Source: Hirschia sp964342355
Lineage (GTDB): Bacteria > Pseudomonadota > Alphaproteobacteria > Caulobacterales > Hyphomonadaceae
NCBI GenBank assembly: GCA_964342355.1
Contig: CAYFFG010000005.1
Coordinates: 62,001-126,000, forward strand
Direction: 5' to 3'
DNA: 64,000 bases
Every line of letters begins with the position of its first letter. The first letter of the stretch is position 1. Shown in pieces: positions 18,513 to 27,080 of the stretch. The position numbers and the translations under genes were made by a program. The notes beneath the pieces were generated by a model. That model was not told the DNA's origin. It saw only the letters and a program-made list of their open reading frames with translations, and searched no databases.

Positions 18513-18563
18513 CAGCTTTTCTCCTCGTCAGTTTGGGCCACTTTAGCAGATTGGCCAGTTGTT

Positions 18564-18827
18564 TCATCGAATTTGTTTGAGCATTGTTGCGCTGGCCTGC
18601 GCTGTGCGGCGGGTCCAGTCGATATCAAACGGGTTACATTCGGGCGGACAGCTCCTGTCGCCGATCTCAAGCGCGACGCCCGTGTCTGCGTTATAGGTCA
18701 TACGCATTTCCAGATCGCCGGCTCCCAGCTCCAAATCCCCAAACTGAGCGGCCAGCACCATGGCTGTGACGCCCGTGACCAGAACGCCTGCTGCGGCGAA
18801 GGCCTTAATCTTAAAAAACTGAGCCAT
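18564..18827 (-). CDS. Small exported or membrane-anchored protein in the psp operon
   Basis: An 87-residue protein that I do not recognise. It has an N-terminal hydrophobic segment (FFKIKAFAAAGVLVTGVTAMVL), then a short acidic periplasmic part with two cysteines in RSCPPECNPFD and a basic end. The start at 18827 follows GGGGTG and begins where the leader begins; the open frame to 18971 belongs to the pspC region. It sits between pspC and the coiled-coil genes on the same strand, so a role in envelope stress is inferred from position only. Confidence 0.7.
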   Translation of the reverse strand: MAQFFKIKAFAAAGVLVTGVTAMVLAAQFGDLELGAGDLEMRMTYNADTGVALEIGDRSCPPECNPFDIDWTRRTAQASATMLKQIR

Positions 18828-18906
18828 GATGCACCCCTTATTGCTTAGGCTCTTTATGGTTGTGACCCCGGTAAAGACTGGTGATCCGGGATCGGGCGGA
18901 TAGTCG

Positions 18907-19308
18907 TTAGTTTTCCAGGTCGCGGAACTGACGGCGCAGGCGCCACTCGTCCGACGTGACGGATTTTTCAAGGCCCTGTAGACGGTCTTCTAAATCCATG
19001 AACTTGTAGCGGATGTTGGCCAGCGTGACGCGTGGGCGGTCCGATACGCCGCGCCAGAACGAGTCCTCTTCTTCTGACAATGGGCGACCGTTTCTGCGGG
19101 CAGGCGTGACTGCCCACACAATCAGATAACCAAAGAAAAGCGGTCCAGTGAGAAAACCTGTGATAAATGCGAGCACGGCAGCGATCCGCAGCAGGGCCAG
19201 ATTCCAGCCCATACGGTCGGCCAAACCAGCGAACACACCGGCGACCAGCTTGTCATCTGTGTGGCGGTAAAACCGTTTCGGGTTTGGGGAGCGGGAATAT
19301 TCGTCCAT
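18907..19308 (-). CDS. pspC: Phage shock protein C
   Basis: A 133-residue PspC. The N-terminal PspC domain is clear: RFYRHTDDKLVAGVFAGLAD, MGWNLALLRIAAVLAFITGF, then a second hydrophobic segment PLFFGYLIVWAVTPAR. The C-terminus is the conserved coiled coil ending LEKSVTSDEWRLRRQFRDLE. PspC sits in the inner membrane with PspB, senses damage and recruits PspA away from PspF. It follows pspB by 24 bases. Confidence 0.94.
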   Translation of the reverse strand: MDEYSRSPNPKRFYRHTDDKLVAGVFAGLADRMGWNLALLRIAAVLAFITGFLTGPLFFGYLIVWAVTPARRNGRPLSEEEDSFWRGVSDRPRVTLANIRYKFMDLEDRLQGLEKSVTSDEWRLRRQFRDLEN

Positions 19309-19332
19309 TTTCTATGTCCTCAGTAAATTCGA

Positions 19333-19587
19333 TTAGTCGCGAATATCGCGGTGATTTGTGGGATCGTGGGGAGGCCGGTGAGCCTCCCGATCATCACCCA
19401 CCAGTCGCTCAAGCGCTTCGATCCGGCGCTCCATCCTGCGGGCGGAATGCCAGAGGTCTTCCAGCATTTTTTCATTGTCCGCCGTAAGGTGTTTTCCGGT
19501 CCGCCACTTGGTGATGTAGTGGAGGATCATGCCGGGGAAGATCACGAAGATCGACAAAATGGCGACGAAGGGGATGAAATCATCCAT
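19333..19587 (-). CDS. pspB: Phage shock protein B
   Basis: An 84-residue PspB: one N-terminal membrane helix (FIPFVAILSIFVIFPGMILH), then the conserved amphipathic segment EDLWHSARRMERRIEALERL and a hydrophilic, His/Arg-rich tail. It forms the sensor complex with PspC. The gene starts 2 bases after the pspA stop, so the two are translationally coupled. Confidence 0.9.
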   Translation of the reverse strand: MDDFIPFVAILSIFVIFPGMILHYITKWRTGKHLTADNEKMLEDLWHSARRMERRIEALERLVGDDREAHRPPHDPTNHRDIRD

Positions 19588-19589
19588 GA

Positions 19590-20261
19590 TTATGAATCCG
19601 CCCCACTCTTACGTTTCGCCTTTTTGAGCGCAGCTAGTTCCTTTTCGACACTTTCTTCGTCTTCAAGGTCAGCAAACTCATCTTCCAAAGTCTTGGAGCG
19701 TACATCGTATGTGTCGGCGTAAGCTTCCAGTTCATCCACCTTGCGTTCAACGGCTGCGTAACGGTGCAGGGCGTCATCGACTTTGGATGAGTCAATCTTG
19801 GAGCGAACCTTGATGCGCTCTTCGGCGGCCTGGCGGCGAACCATCAGTGCGCGGTGCTTGGCTTTGGCTTCATCCAGCTTGGCCTGAAGCTTAGAGAGGT
19901 CATCCTTGCGCTTTTCAGCCGCTTCGTCAGCCGCAACTAAAGCAGATTTGCGAGAGTCGATCTCACGCTGTGCGCGTTGCTTGGCTGAAAGAGCGCCACG
20001 GGCCAGATCTTCGCGGTCTTTTTCGATCGCCAGTTCTGCTTTGGCGGCCCAATCATTCCGCGCTTCTTCAAAGGTGCGGATTTCACGCTGGATTTCTTTT
20101 TTGTCGGCCATAGCGCGGGCGGCGGCTGTACGCACTTCCACCAATGTGTCTTCCATTTCCTGAATGATCAGGCGTGCGATTTTTTCCGGGTCTTCCGCCT
20201 TGTCGAGCATGGCGTTGAGGTTGGAATTGATAATGTCGCCGAAGCGAGAGAAAATTCCCAT
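19590..20261 (-). CDS. pspA: Phage shock protein A (ESCRT-III-like)
   Basis: A 223-residue all-helical coiled-coil protein starting MGIFSRFGDIINSNLNAMLD, the PspA/IM30 signature, with EDPEKIARLIIQEMEDTLVE and long heptad-rich helices. It binds stressed inner membrane to limit proton leakage and, when not membrane-bound, inhibits the activator PspF. It is the first large gene of the sigma-54-driven operon and lies 31 bases after the 46-aa ORF. Confidence 0.95.
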   Translation of the reverse strand: MGIFSRFGDIINSNLNAMLDKAEDPEKIARLIIQEMEDTLVEVRTAAARAMADKKEIQREIRTFEEARNDWAAKAELAIEKDREDLARGALSAKQRAQREIDSRKSALVAADEAAEKRKDDLSKLQAKLDEAKAKHRALMVRRQAAEERIKVRSKIDSSKVDDALHRYAAVERKVDELEAYADTYDVRSKTLEDEFADLEDEESVEKELAALKKAKRKSGADS

Positions 20262-20292
20262 GGTCTAGGTCCTTTCCTTAAAGTGTGACTGA

Positions 20293-20433
20293 TTAAAAGA
20301 GGATGCGTGCGATGATCACGCCGGCGGCGAAAAAGCCCCAGCTTTCGATCGGGCGAGAGGACAGCCACCGCATGAAGCGGCGAAATGTCGTTCTGGCGTC
20401 GTCCGCACTGTCTATGTCCCTTTGCGTTTGCAT
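20293..20433 (-). CDS. 46-aa putative membrane peptide, first ORF of the psp operon
   Basis: A short frame encodes a 46-residue product: a charged start (MQTQRDIDSADDARTTFRRF), then WLSSRPIESWGFFAAGVIIA, one likely membrane helix at the end. A good GGAG...AAGAGA site precedes the ATG. It lies between the sigma-54 promoter (20494-20508) and pspA, so it would be the first translated gene of the psp transcript. It is too short to assign to a family; it could be a Psp regulator or membrane anchor. Confidence 0.6.
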   Translation of the reverse strand: MQTQRDIDSADDARTTFRRFMRWLSSRPIESWGFFAAGVIIARILF

Positions 20434-20493
20434 TCTCTTTGCTTCTCCAAACTGGTTTGCGACCCCTATGTCGCTGTGCTTGCCATAGAATAC

Positions 20494-20508
20494 GCAAACA
20501 GCGTGCCA
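20494..20508 (-). promoter_or_regulatory. Sigma-54 promoter of the psp operon
   Basis: On the minus strand the sequence TGGCACGCTGTTTGC matches the -24/-12 consensus (TGGCACG-N4-TTGC) at every key base. Transcription would start near 20482, about 50 bases before the 46-aa ORF. The divergent gene is PspF, a sigma-54 enhancer-binding protein, and the AT-rich 20520-20640 stretch between them is the natural place for its upstream binding sites. Confidence 0.92.
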
Positions 20509-20641
20509 GTTTTTTGTTAATTTTATAGTGCTTTGTAAAATAACGAATAAAAATATTTTCTGGTAGTCGTGTTAATCATTAGTGGTGAAAAATAATAATT
20601 ACGTAGTGAAAAATAAATCCATATAAAGTATAAAAATAACA

Positions 20642-21757
20642 ATGAACATTATTGATCCTCCCGAAATCATTGGCGTTTCTCCTGCGTGGCTGGAAAGTCT
20701 GGAGCGTGTGTCTGACGCGGCCCCAATTGACCGACCATTGCTGGTGGTGGGGGAGCGCGGATCAGGTAAGGAGCTGATCGCTGAGCGTTTGCACTTCCTA
20801 TCGCGGCGTTGGGATGGGCCTTATGTGAAGGTCAACTGTGCGGCGTTATCTGAGGAGTTGCTGGATTCTGAACTCTTTGGGCATGAGCCGGGCTCGTTTA
20901 CCGGCGCTGCGCGTCGGCGTATCGGCCGGTTTGAACAGGCTGACAAAGGCACGTTGTTTTTGGATGAAATCGCCACTGCCAGCTTGCCGGTGCAGGAAAA
21001 ACTGCTGCGTGTGATCGAATATGGTGAATTTCAGCGTCTTGGCGGCGAAGAGGTTCTGCATTGCGATGTGCGGGTGATTGGGGCGACAAATGTTGATCTG
21101 CCCGCCAAAGCGGAGAAGGGCGAGTTTCGCGCAGACCTGCTCGATCGGTTAGCGTTTGATGTGATCACATTGCCGCCACTGCGTGCGCGCGAAGAAGATA
21201 TTGCGATACTTGCCGAATATTTCGGAACGCGTATGGCGCGTGAAATGGGGGTTTTCTTTCCCGGATTTACGCGTAGCGCCATGACATTGCTGGAAACCCA
21301 TGATTGGCCAGGCAATGTGCGGGAATTGAAAAATGCTGTGGAGCGGGCGTTTTATCGAGAGATTGCTAATCGTACAGAAGATCTGATGGATCGTCCGATC
21401 AATCTGCCGAACAATGCGTTGGACCCGTTCGTTTCGGCTTATCGCCCCGGAGCAGAATTGACAAAGAAGGCGCCAGCGGATCCACAAGGCGATCTGAAGT
21501 CAAAACCCGTCATTCCTTTGCCGGATGCGCCAAGGAGCGATCAGCATATCGAGTTTGAATTGCTGACGTCGCGCTATGAGCGTCAATTGGTGGATGCCGC
21601 CCTGGCGGCTACGGACGGGCATCAAAAGCGCGCGGCGGCATATCTTGGATTGAGTTACAACCAGTTGCGCAATCTCCTCCGCAAATATGGCTATCAGCGT
21701 AATGCGCCGCGGCGCGATGATGAGGAAGAAGAAACACCTGCTGCGGGCGAGGGGTAG
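20642..21757 (+). CDS. pspF: PspF, sigma-54 activator of the psp operon
   Basis: A 371-residue activator with no receiver domain. It begins directly with the AAA+ domain: Walker A GERGSGKE, the sigma-54 loop in the form GSFTGA, Walker B TLFLDEIA, and the DWPGNVRELKNAVERAF segment. After a Pro/Lys-rich linker a Fis-type HTH follows (KRAAAYLGLSYNQLRNLLRK). It is held inactive by PspA and turns on the divergent psp operon. The residues before the AAA+ core fit PspF; the start has a weak ribosome-binding site (AT-rich leader). Confidence 0.94.
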   Translation: MNIIDPPEIIGVSPAWLESLERVSDAAPIDRPLLVVGERGSGKELIAERLHFLSRRWDGPYVKVNCAALSEELLDSELFGHEPGSFTGAARRRIGRFEQADKGTLFLDEIATASLPVQEKLLRVIEYGEFQRLGGEEVLHCDVRVIGATNVDLPAKAEKGEFRADLLDRLAFDVITLPPLRAREEDIAILAEYFGTRMAREMGVFFPGFTRSAMTLLETHDWPGNVRELKNAVERAFYREIANRTEDLMDRPINLPNNALDPFVSAYRPGAELTKKAPADPQGDLKSKPVIPLPDAPRSDQHIEFELLTSRYERQLVDAALAATDGHQKRAAAYLGLSYNQLRNLLRKYGYQRNAPRRDDEEEETPAAGEG

Positions 21758-21826
21758 CCAGAACCTGCGGATTCAACGAAAATCAACCAGCATTGAATCG
21801 CATGGGCGAAAAAGGGCTTTCAGAAC

Positions 21827-22996
21827 ATGGATGCAAACCGGCATCTGACATTTGTGCGCCGCGACGTGGAAAGAGAGATCTTTGCTGGTTTCCAGAATCT
21901 GCTCCAGCGGTTTGGCGTTGCGATGAAGGAAGTCGACATCGATTTTTCGCAAGGCGCGCCTGATCTCATCCTGTTAAACGCCAAAACCCCGTTTCATGTG
22001 CCGTCTGAAATGGAGGCGACCTTAAAAGACACGCAGGTCGTGTTTTTGGATGATGATCCGCCTGAACATGTGGATGACGGATGCTGGGCGATTACAACGG
22101 CAGACCTCGCGGGCGGGACAGAAAACTGGCGGTCGCTGTTACAGGCAATCGGCCGGGCGGCAAATATCCCAACACTGCGCCTGAAAGCGCGTCAAGTCTA
22201 TGATGAAATGGGTAGTGAGATCAGTTTGGATGGCGATCTGGCTGTTGAGCTTCAACAAGCGACAGCTGAAGCTGATTATAAGAGTAACGAACGATACACG
22301 CTCAACTTCGTCAAACAGGTGGGGGCTGAGTTTGCGTATCTGGTTGGTGAGGAAAGCTATAATGACCAGAATGGCTATGCTTATATTGCGGCAAGCTATG
22401 CGCAGCGCACAGCAGAGGCAGCCGCTGATTACGCCAGAGAGCAATTGGGCAAGTCGTTCTCCCATTCTGAGCCAAATTATGCAGGCGTGCGTTGGGGACG
22501 TATCAAGTGGCCGGACACGAAAGATGCGCGCAACATGTTGTATGAAGGTGAAACCAACGGTGTGAACCCGCATGGCTATGGTATTCTTACGCTTGAGGAT
22601 GAAGGCGGGGAACAGACCTATCTGGGCCAGTTCCATGATGGCGTGCGCTCAGGCTTTGGCATGGGACAGGACAAATTTCTCGTATGGCTTGGCGCATGGC
22701 GCGATGACCAGCCAGAAGGCAATGGCGTGTTAATGCAGGGTGCGTGGCGTGAAGCGGCTGTTAAGCTTCAGGGTCGGGTCGTGACCGAGCAGGAAACCGG
22801 CGAGCGCAAGTTCTTTATGACGCGCAACGCAAAAATGTCTGCGCGCCAGTCGCCCCGTAAAAAGTTTGCAACGCCAAGCAAGGCGCCGCCGCCGCCAAAA
22901 CCATCTGCAAAGCAAGAAGGCTCGCCGACTGAAAAAACAGTGTCAAAGCCGGCAGCTGAGGTCAAAACAACAACGGAAGACGAGTTGTTCGATTAG
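21827..22996 (+). CDS. MORN-repeat protein of unknown function
   Basis: A 389-residue protein I cannot name. Residues about 1-120 form an alpha/beta-looking domain (PDLILLNAKTPFHVPSEMEA, TQVVFLDDDPPEHV). The middle is helical, with an Ala-rich stretch. Residues about 245-315 contain MORN-like units (PHGYGILTLE, TYLGQFHDGVRSGFGMG, LGAWRDDQPEGNGVLM). The C-terminus is a disordered Pro/Lys/Ala tail. MORN repeats often bind membrane lipids or partners. It converges on a membrane protein gene, 8 bases apart, and the TIR-TPR gene lies beyond that. Confidence 0.75.
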   Translation: MDANRHLTFVRRDVEREIFAGFQNLLQRFGVAMKEVDIDFSQGAPDLILLNAKTPFHVPSEMEATLKDTQVVFLDDDPPEHVDDGCWAITTADLAGGTENWRSLLQAIGRAANIPTLRLKARQVYDEMGSEISLDGDLAVELQQATAEADYKSNERYTLNFVKQVGAEFAYLVGEESYNDQNGYAYIAASYAQRTAEAAADYAREQLGKSFSHSEPNYAGVRWGRIKWPDTKDARNMLYEGETNGVNPHGYGILTLEDEGGEQTYLGQFHDGVRSGFGMGQDKFLVWLGAWRDDQPEGNGVLMQGAWREAAVKLQGRVVTEQETGERKFFMTRNAKMSARQSPRKKFATPSKAPPPPKPSAKQEGSPTEKTVSKPAAEVKTTTEDELFD

Positions 22997-23004
22997 TCGG
23001 GCAG

Positions 23005-24399
23005 TTACGCTGAAGGCTTATCTTTTTCCAGTTTGCCGAACTGATATTCCTGTGCGGCTTCGCGCACATCTCCTAAACGCATTGGCGTCGGCCTGCGGGC
23101 GGCATGCCCACGCAAGAGGCGCGTTTCCATGGCGGCGCGCACAAGGGTCAGGAACAAGATACCAAGGTCGACAGCGATACTTGCGAAGAGGGCGATGAAT
23201 TCCTTTTCGCCGAAAGTAATTTCTTCGCTTTTAGATAGCTTGGCCGGGATGCTGGCCAGCTCAAAGAAAGCGGCGCGTGTCGCCTTTGGCCCTTCTAAGA
23301 ATTCAAATTGCGGTGTCGCCATATCATCCAGTGAGCGCAGGGATTGCGCGGATGTTTCCAATTGCTCGGTGAGGACTGTGTCCCAGCAATAGGCGCTGTC
23401 GCTGGCGCGGGCAGGATCAGGGCGGCTTGGATTATTTGGATCAGGTCCGACGAGTGCGGCAAGGTCATCCAGACGGCTGGCGTAAAGCGGCGCATTTGCG
23501 GCGCGCAGGGCGTTTGCCTTAGCGGTAAAGGCGCGCGCGTCATCAAAGACTTTTGTGAAAATGCGTTCGCGCTCCTTAGAGGTGAGCCGTGGCGCAATAG
23601 CCAGCTTTTGTAAGAGCGCTCTTTCTTCGTCTGTGGCGTTTTCAACTTCCGGCGCAAGACCTGTGGTGAGCGCCTGAAGGCGGAAAGCAAGTTCCCTACG
23701 GTCGCCGGACAAACGATTGAGCCAGCGCGCAGATACGTCATCCCGCAATGCCTGCGCCCGGTCGGCAAAGGCAAAACGGGCGCGGGTAAGGGGGCCATCG
23801 CCGGGAACAGAATTGGGTCTGTTGGAGCAGGTTCCACCCTGGGCTGCCTCGACCTCAGCGCGTTCACGTGCGGTCGTTGCCGCCGCGATGACAGATGATT
23901 CAACTGTTTCAAGCGCATCGGTGGCGTTTGCAACGGATGCTGACACGTCCTCAATCGCCAGGCCAAACTGGTTGCGTGTGTATTCCTGACCGGCCAGTTC
24001 CTTCCAGAAAAATCCATACCCAAAGCCGATCGACCAGAAGGCGAAGAAGAGATAAAAAACGAGTGCTAATCCGCGCAAAGTCAGGACAGATTTGCTGATA
24101 CGGCCTTTCAGTCCGGCCTGTTCTTCTTTGAGGGAAACTGTTTTGCGGGTGCGCATGCCAACACCCAGGAAAGCGTTGAGCGCCGCTACCATGGTCAAGA
24201 TGACAAAAACGGTCACCAGCCAGATAGGAATGGCTTCAGCAAGGCTCAAACTGTCCTTGTCGCCATTGGCCATGCGCAGGTCGGAAAAACCAAGCGCTGT
24301 CGCGATCACTGAGACGGTCATAAAACCGCCCAGCGCTACGAGGCTTGCCCCTTGTCCTGTCAGGAATGACCAGAAACGGCCGAATGACTTTTGAACCAC
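23005..24399 (-). CDS. Membrane protein of unknown function, four predicted helices
   Basis: A 464-residue protein. Hydrophobic segments lie near residues 18-38, 56-78, 108-130 (ALVFYLFFAFWSIGFGYGFF) and 408-425 (FIALFASIAVDLGILFLTLV). Between the third and fourth is a large region of about 270 residues, mostly helical and charged, with a few Cys (GTCSNRPN, YCWDTV) that would suit a periplasmic disulphide. No family is recognised. It lies between the MORN-repeat gene (convergent) and the TIR-TPR gene (divergent). Confidence 0.75.
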   Translation of the reverse strand: MVQKSFGRFWSFLTGQGASLVALGGFMTVSVIATALGFSDLRMANGDKDSLSLAEAIPIWLVTVFVILTMVAALNAFLGVGMRTRKTVSLKEEQAGLKGRISKSVLTLRGLALVFYLFFAFWSIGFGYGFFWKELAGQEYTRNQFGLAIEDVSASVANATDALETVESSVIAAATTARERAEVEAAQGGTCSNRPNSVPGDGPLTRARFAFADRAQALRDDVSARWLNRLSGDRRELAFRLQALTTGLAPEVENATDEERALLQKLAIAPRLTSKERERIFTKVFDDARAFTAKANALRAANAPLYASRLDDLAALVGPDPNNPSRPDPARASDSAYCWDTVLTEQLETSAQSLRSLDDMATPQFEFLEGPKATRAAFFELASIPAKLSKSEEITFGEKEFIALFASIAVDLGILFLTLVRAAMETRLLRGHAARRPTPMRLGDVREAAQEYQFGKLEKDKPSA

Positions 24400-24601
24400 T
24401 GGTGTCGTGACCTTTTATTGTCGCATCCTGCGCTTTGAATGCCTGACCAAACAGCAAGCTGTGAGTCGCATCAAGCTTTCGCCTGCCAATTAGCACAGGT
24501 CAAAGCTTGATTGCACCGGTTAGCACACTGGCGAAGAATGAGGGACTTACGCCTGTGACATCGCTTTGCTAAGTTCAATTCCGCATGCGAGGGGAAGCGC
24601 T

Positions 24602-27022
24602 ATGACACAGGACACACCAGCAGAACGCCGCGATGACACCGCCGCTTCAGCAGACGTATTTATTTCTTACAGCTCACACGACCGGGACAAGGTAGCGGTT
24701 CTGGCTGACGCCATGACCAAATCGGGCCTCAATGTCTGGTGGGACAGGTCGTTGCTGCCCGGCGACAGTTATGAGGCGACGATTGAGCGGGCGCTAAAAG
24801 AAGCAAAGGCGGTCATTGTTTGCTGGACGCCCACAGCGGCGGCGTCTGATTGGGTGCGTTCTGAAGCGGACGATGCGCGGGTCAATGGCAAGCTCGTGCC
24901 CGTGATGATCGAAGCCTGCCAGCCGCCTAAACCGTTTGATCGTATTCACTTTGAGGACCTGTCTGGCTGGCGCGGCAATCGTGATCATCATGCCTATCAG
25001 GAATTAGAAGAAGCAGTGCGCGCCCGTGTTGAAGGGCGTGTGGCCAAGACCATTCCATGGAAGCGTAAGTGGATTACACGCGGCGCGCTCGTGTCGCTTC
25101 TGGCGATGATTGGTGTGGCCGCGGCGAATGTGTCGCTCATCCGCGACATGTTTTTTGATAATGACGTGTCAACGGATGAGGTTGAGGATCTGGTCGCGCG
25201 TGAGGTGGCCAAGATCCTTGCTCAGAGCGGCGGGCAGCTGGATGCGCGAAGCGAAGACAGTTTGCGTGATGCGTTGAGTTCGGTTTTGCGATCTTCAGAT
25301 GCTGAAAAAGCGCAGGCGCGTCAGGCCTTGGCGCAGGGCGATGTGGAAGGCGCGGCCGATTCACTGGCGGCCGTGGCGGCGCAACAGGCTGAAGCGGCGA
25401 CAGGCGCTGTTAAAGCAGCTGCGCAAAGCTGGCGGGAGGCAGGTGCTTTATACGCGGCTTCTGATACTCACAAAGCAGTTGACGCTTATGAAAAAGCGCT
25501 GGCGCTCGATCCCGACAACCCTGAAATTCTTAATGGTCTTGGCCCACTTTATGAACGCCAGGCCCGTATGGATGAAGCACAAGCGCTTTATACAAAAGTC
25601 CTGGAAGGGGCGGGGGCGACTGATCCGTCATGGAAAGCAAAGGCGCTTGGCAATCTGGCGCTGATGGACGCAAATCGCGGTCAGTATGAAGAAGCGATTG
25701 AAGGCGTAAAAGAGGCGTTGGCTATCTTTGAAGCCCAACGTGATCAGGAAGCCGTTGCCAAAGCATATCTTAATCTTGGTAATATCTATGACTCAGCTGG
25801 AGACCGCCAAACAGCTGAATCCTATGCCAAACGCTGTTTGACGCTGGCGCGCGAACTGGGTCTGCGCAACATCGAGGCGGCGGCGCTTGGCAATATTGCT
25901 TATGTGCGCATGCGTGGCGGTGACTATGACACAGCGCGCGCCACGTTTGATGAAGCCATCGCGATCATGGACGATCTTGGGATGGAAACTGAGAAAAGCT
26001 ATGCGCTGCTCAATCTTACCTTGATGCTGTCCAATGAGGGCAAGATTGACGAAGCTGAAGCCATGGCGCGCAAGACGCTGGCGCTAGCGGAAAAGCTGGA
26101 TGCTAAAATCACCGAAGCGGGCGCGCTGAACCATCTGGCGATTATCGCACGCGAACGCGGCGAGTATGAAACAGCCGAAGCGCGCCACAAGGAAGCGATT
26201 GCGCTTTTCCAGTCCTTACAGTCACCAGAAAATCTTTATCGAGAATATACGTCGTATGCCCGTACGGCTGAAGCGATGCAGGAACCCGAATTAGCGATTG
26301 AACGATATAGGCTTGCGTTGGAGCAGGCTGATATTCTGAGCAATGTGGCGAGTAAGGCGTCCACAACGGAGTCTATTGCGCGTATTCACGCTGGTGGCGG
26401 CGAGCTAGACAAGGCCAAAGCGCTTATTCTGCAAAACCTGGAAATGTGCGACCGGGCGAACGAGCCATATTGTTATGGTTCGGCGTCCAGCTTTCTTGCT
26501 AAAATCCATCTTAACTATGGTGAGACACAGGAAGCCGTAGACTCTTTTGAGCAGGCAGCGCTGTCATTTGCAGATGCTGGCGAGGCGGAAGCGTCCGCTG
26601 AAAGCTATCTGGAGATTGGAAGTCTTGCACTGTCCGCCAACCGTCCTGACATTGCGCTGCAAGCAACTGAGGATGCGCTAAGCGTTATTGGCGACATGCA
26701 ATCGTCCCGCCTGCGGGCGACCGCGCTTTCCTACATTGCTGAAGCTAGCCTGATGGCGGGAAATTTTGACACCGGGATTGAAGCGGCGCTGGAAACGGTG
26801 GCGTTCGTCAATAGCCAGTACGAGGCTTTTGGTCCGTTACAGCTGGCTGAGGCGCAATACTTGTTGGCGCGCGCATATGAGCAGGCTGAGCAATATAGCG
26901 ATGCGGTTGTTGCTTATGATGCGCTCATTTCCACCATGCAGGGCGGGGATGCGTCTATGATCTCGCAAATTCCCGATGTGCAGCGTGCGCGCGACGCCGT
27001 GGCGGCGCGTATCGAGCCATAA
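24602..27022 (+). CDS. TIR-domain protein with membrane helix and TPR repeats
   Basis: An 806-residue protein. Residues about 20-145 are a TIR domain: ADVFISYSSHDRDKVAVLAD, VWWDRSLLPGDSYEATIERA, VIVCWTPTAAASDWVRSEAD; the last has the WxxxE arrangement that holds the catalytic Glu in NAD-cleaving TIRs. A single membrane helix follows (LVSLLAMIGVAAANVSLI), then more than ten TPR units to the end. GAGGGGAAG before the ATG at 24602 supports this start over 24566. Such proteins can be NADases or scaffolds; no system has been shown for this architecture here. Confidence 0.88.
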   Translation: MTQDTPAERRDDTAASADVFISYSSHDRDKVAVLADAMTKSGLNVWWDRSLLPGDSYEATIERALKEAKAVIVCWTPTAAASDWVRSEADDARVNGKLVPVMIEACQPPKPFDRIHFEDLSGWRGNRDHHAYQELEEAVRARVEGRVAKTIPWKRKWITRGALVSLLAMIGVAAANVSLIRDMFFDNDVSTDEVEDLVAREVAKILAQSGGQLDARSEDSLRDALSSVLRSSDAEKAQARQALAQGDVEGAADSLAAVAAQQAEAATGAVKAAAQSWREAGALYAASDTHKAVDAYEKALALDPDNPEILNGLGPLYERQARMDEAQALYTKVLEGAGATDPSWKAKALGNLALMDANRGQYEEAIEGVKEALAIFEAQRDQEAVAKAYLNLGNIYDSAGDRQTAESYAKRCLTLARELGLRNIEAAALGNIAYVRMRGGDYDTARATFDEAIAIMDDLGMETEKSYALLNLTLMLSNEGKIDEAEAMARKTLALAEKLDAKITEAGALNHLAIIARERGEYETAEARHKEAIALFQSLQSPENLYREYTSYARTAEAMQEPELAIERYRLALEQADILSNVASKASTTESIARIHAGGGELDKAKALILQNLEMCDRANEPYCYGSASSFLAKIHLNYGETQEAVDSFEQAALSFADAGEAEASAESYLEIGSLALSANRPDIALQATEDALSVIGDMQSSRLRATALSYIAEASLMAGNFDTGIEAALETVAFVNSQYEAFGPLQLAEAQYLLARAYEQAEQYSDAVVAYDALISTMQGGDASMISQIPDVQRARDAVAARIEP

Positions 27023-27057
27023 AAAAAAACGCGGAGCTTTGGTGAAAAGCTCCGCGT
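27022..27057 (-). terminator. Rho-independent terminator of the TonB-receptor gene
   Basis: A strong GC-rich stem ACGCGGAGCTTT / AAAGCTCCGCGT (within 27029-27057) is followed on the minus strand by a run of T (plus-strand A run 27021-27029). It ends the minus-strand receptor transcript just at the stop codon of the converging TIR-TPR gene. Confidence 0.88.
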
Positions 27058-27080
27058 AAAAAAGTGCATGCCGGAAGGAC

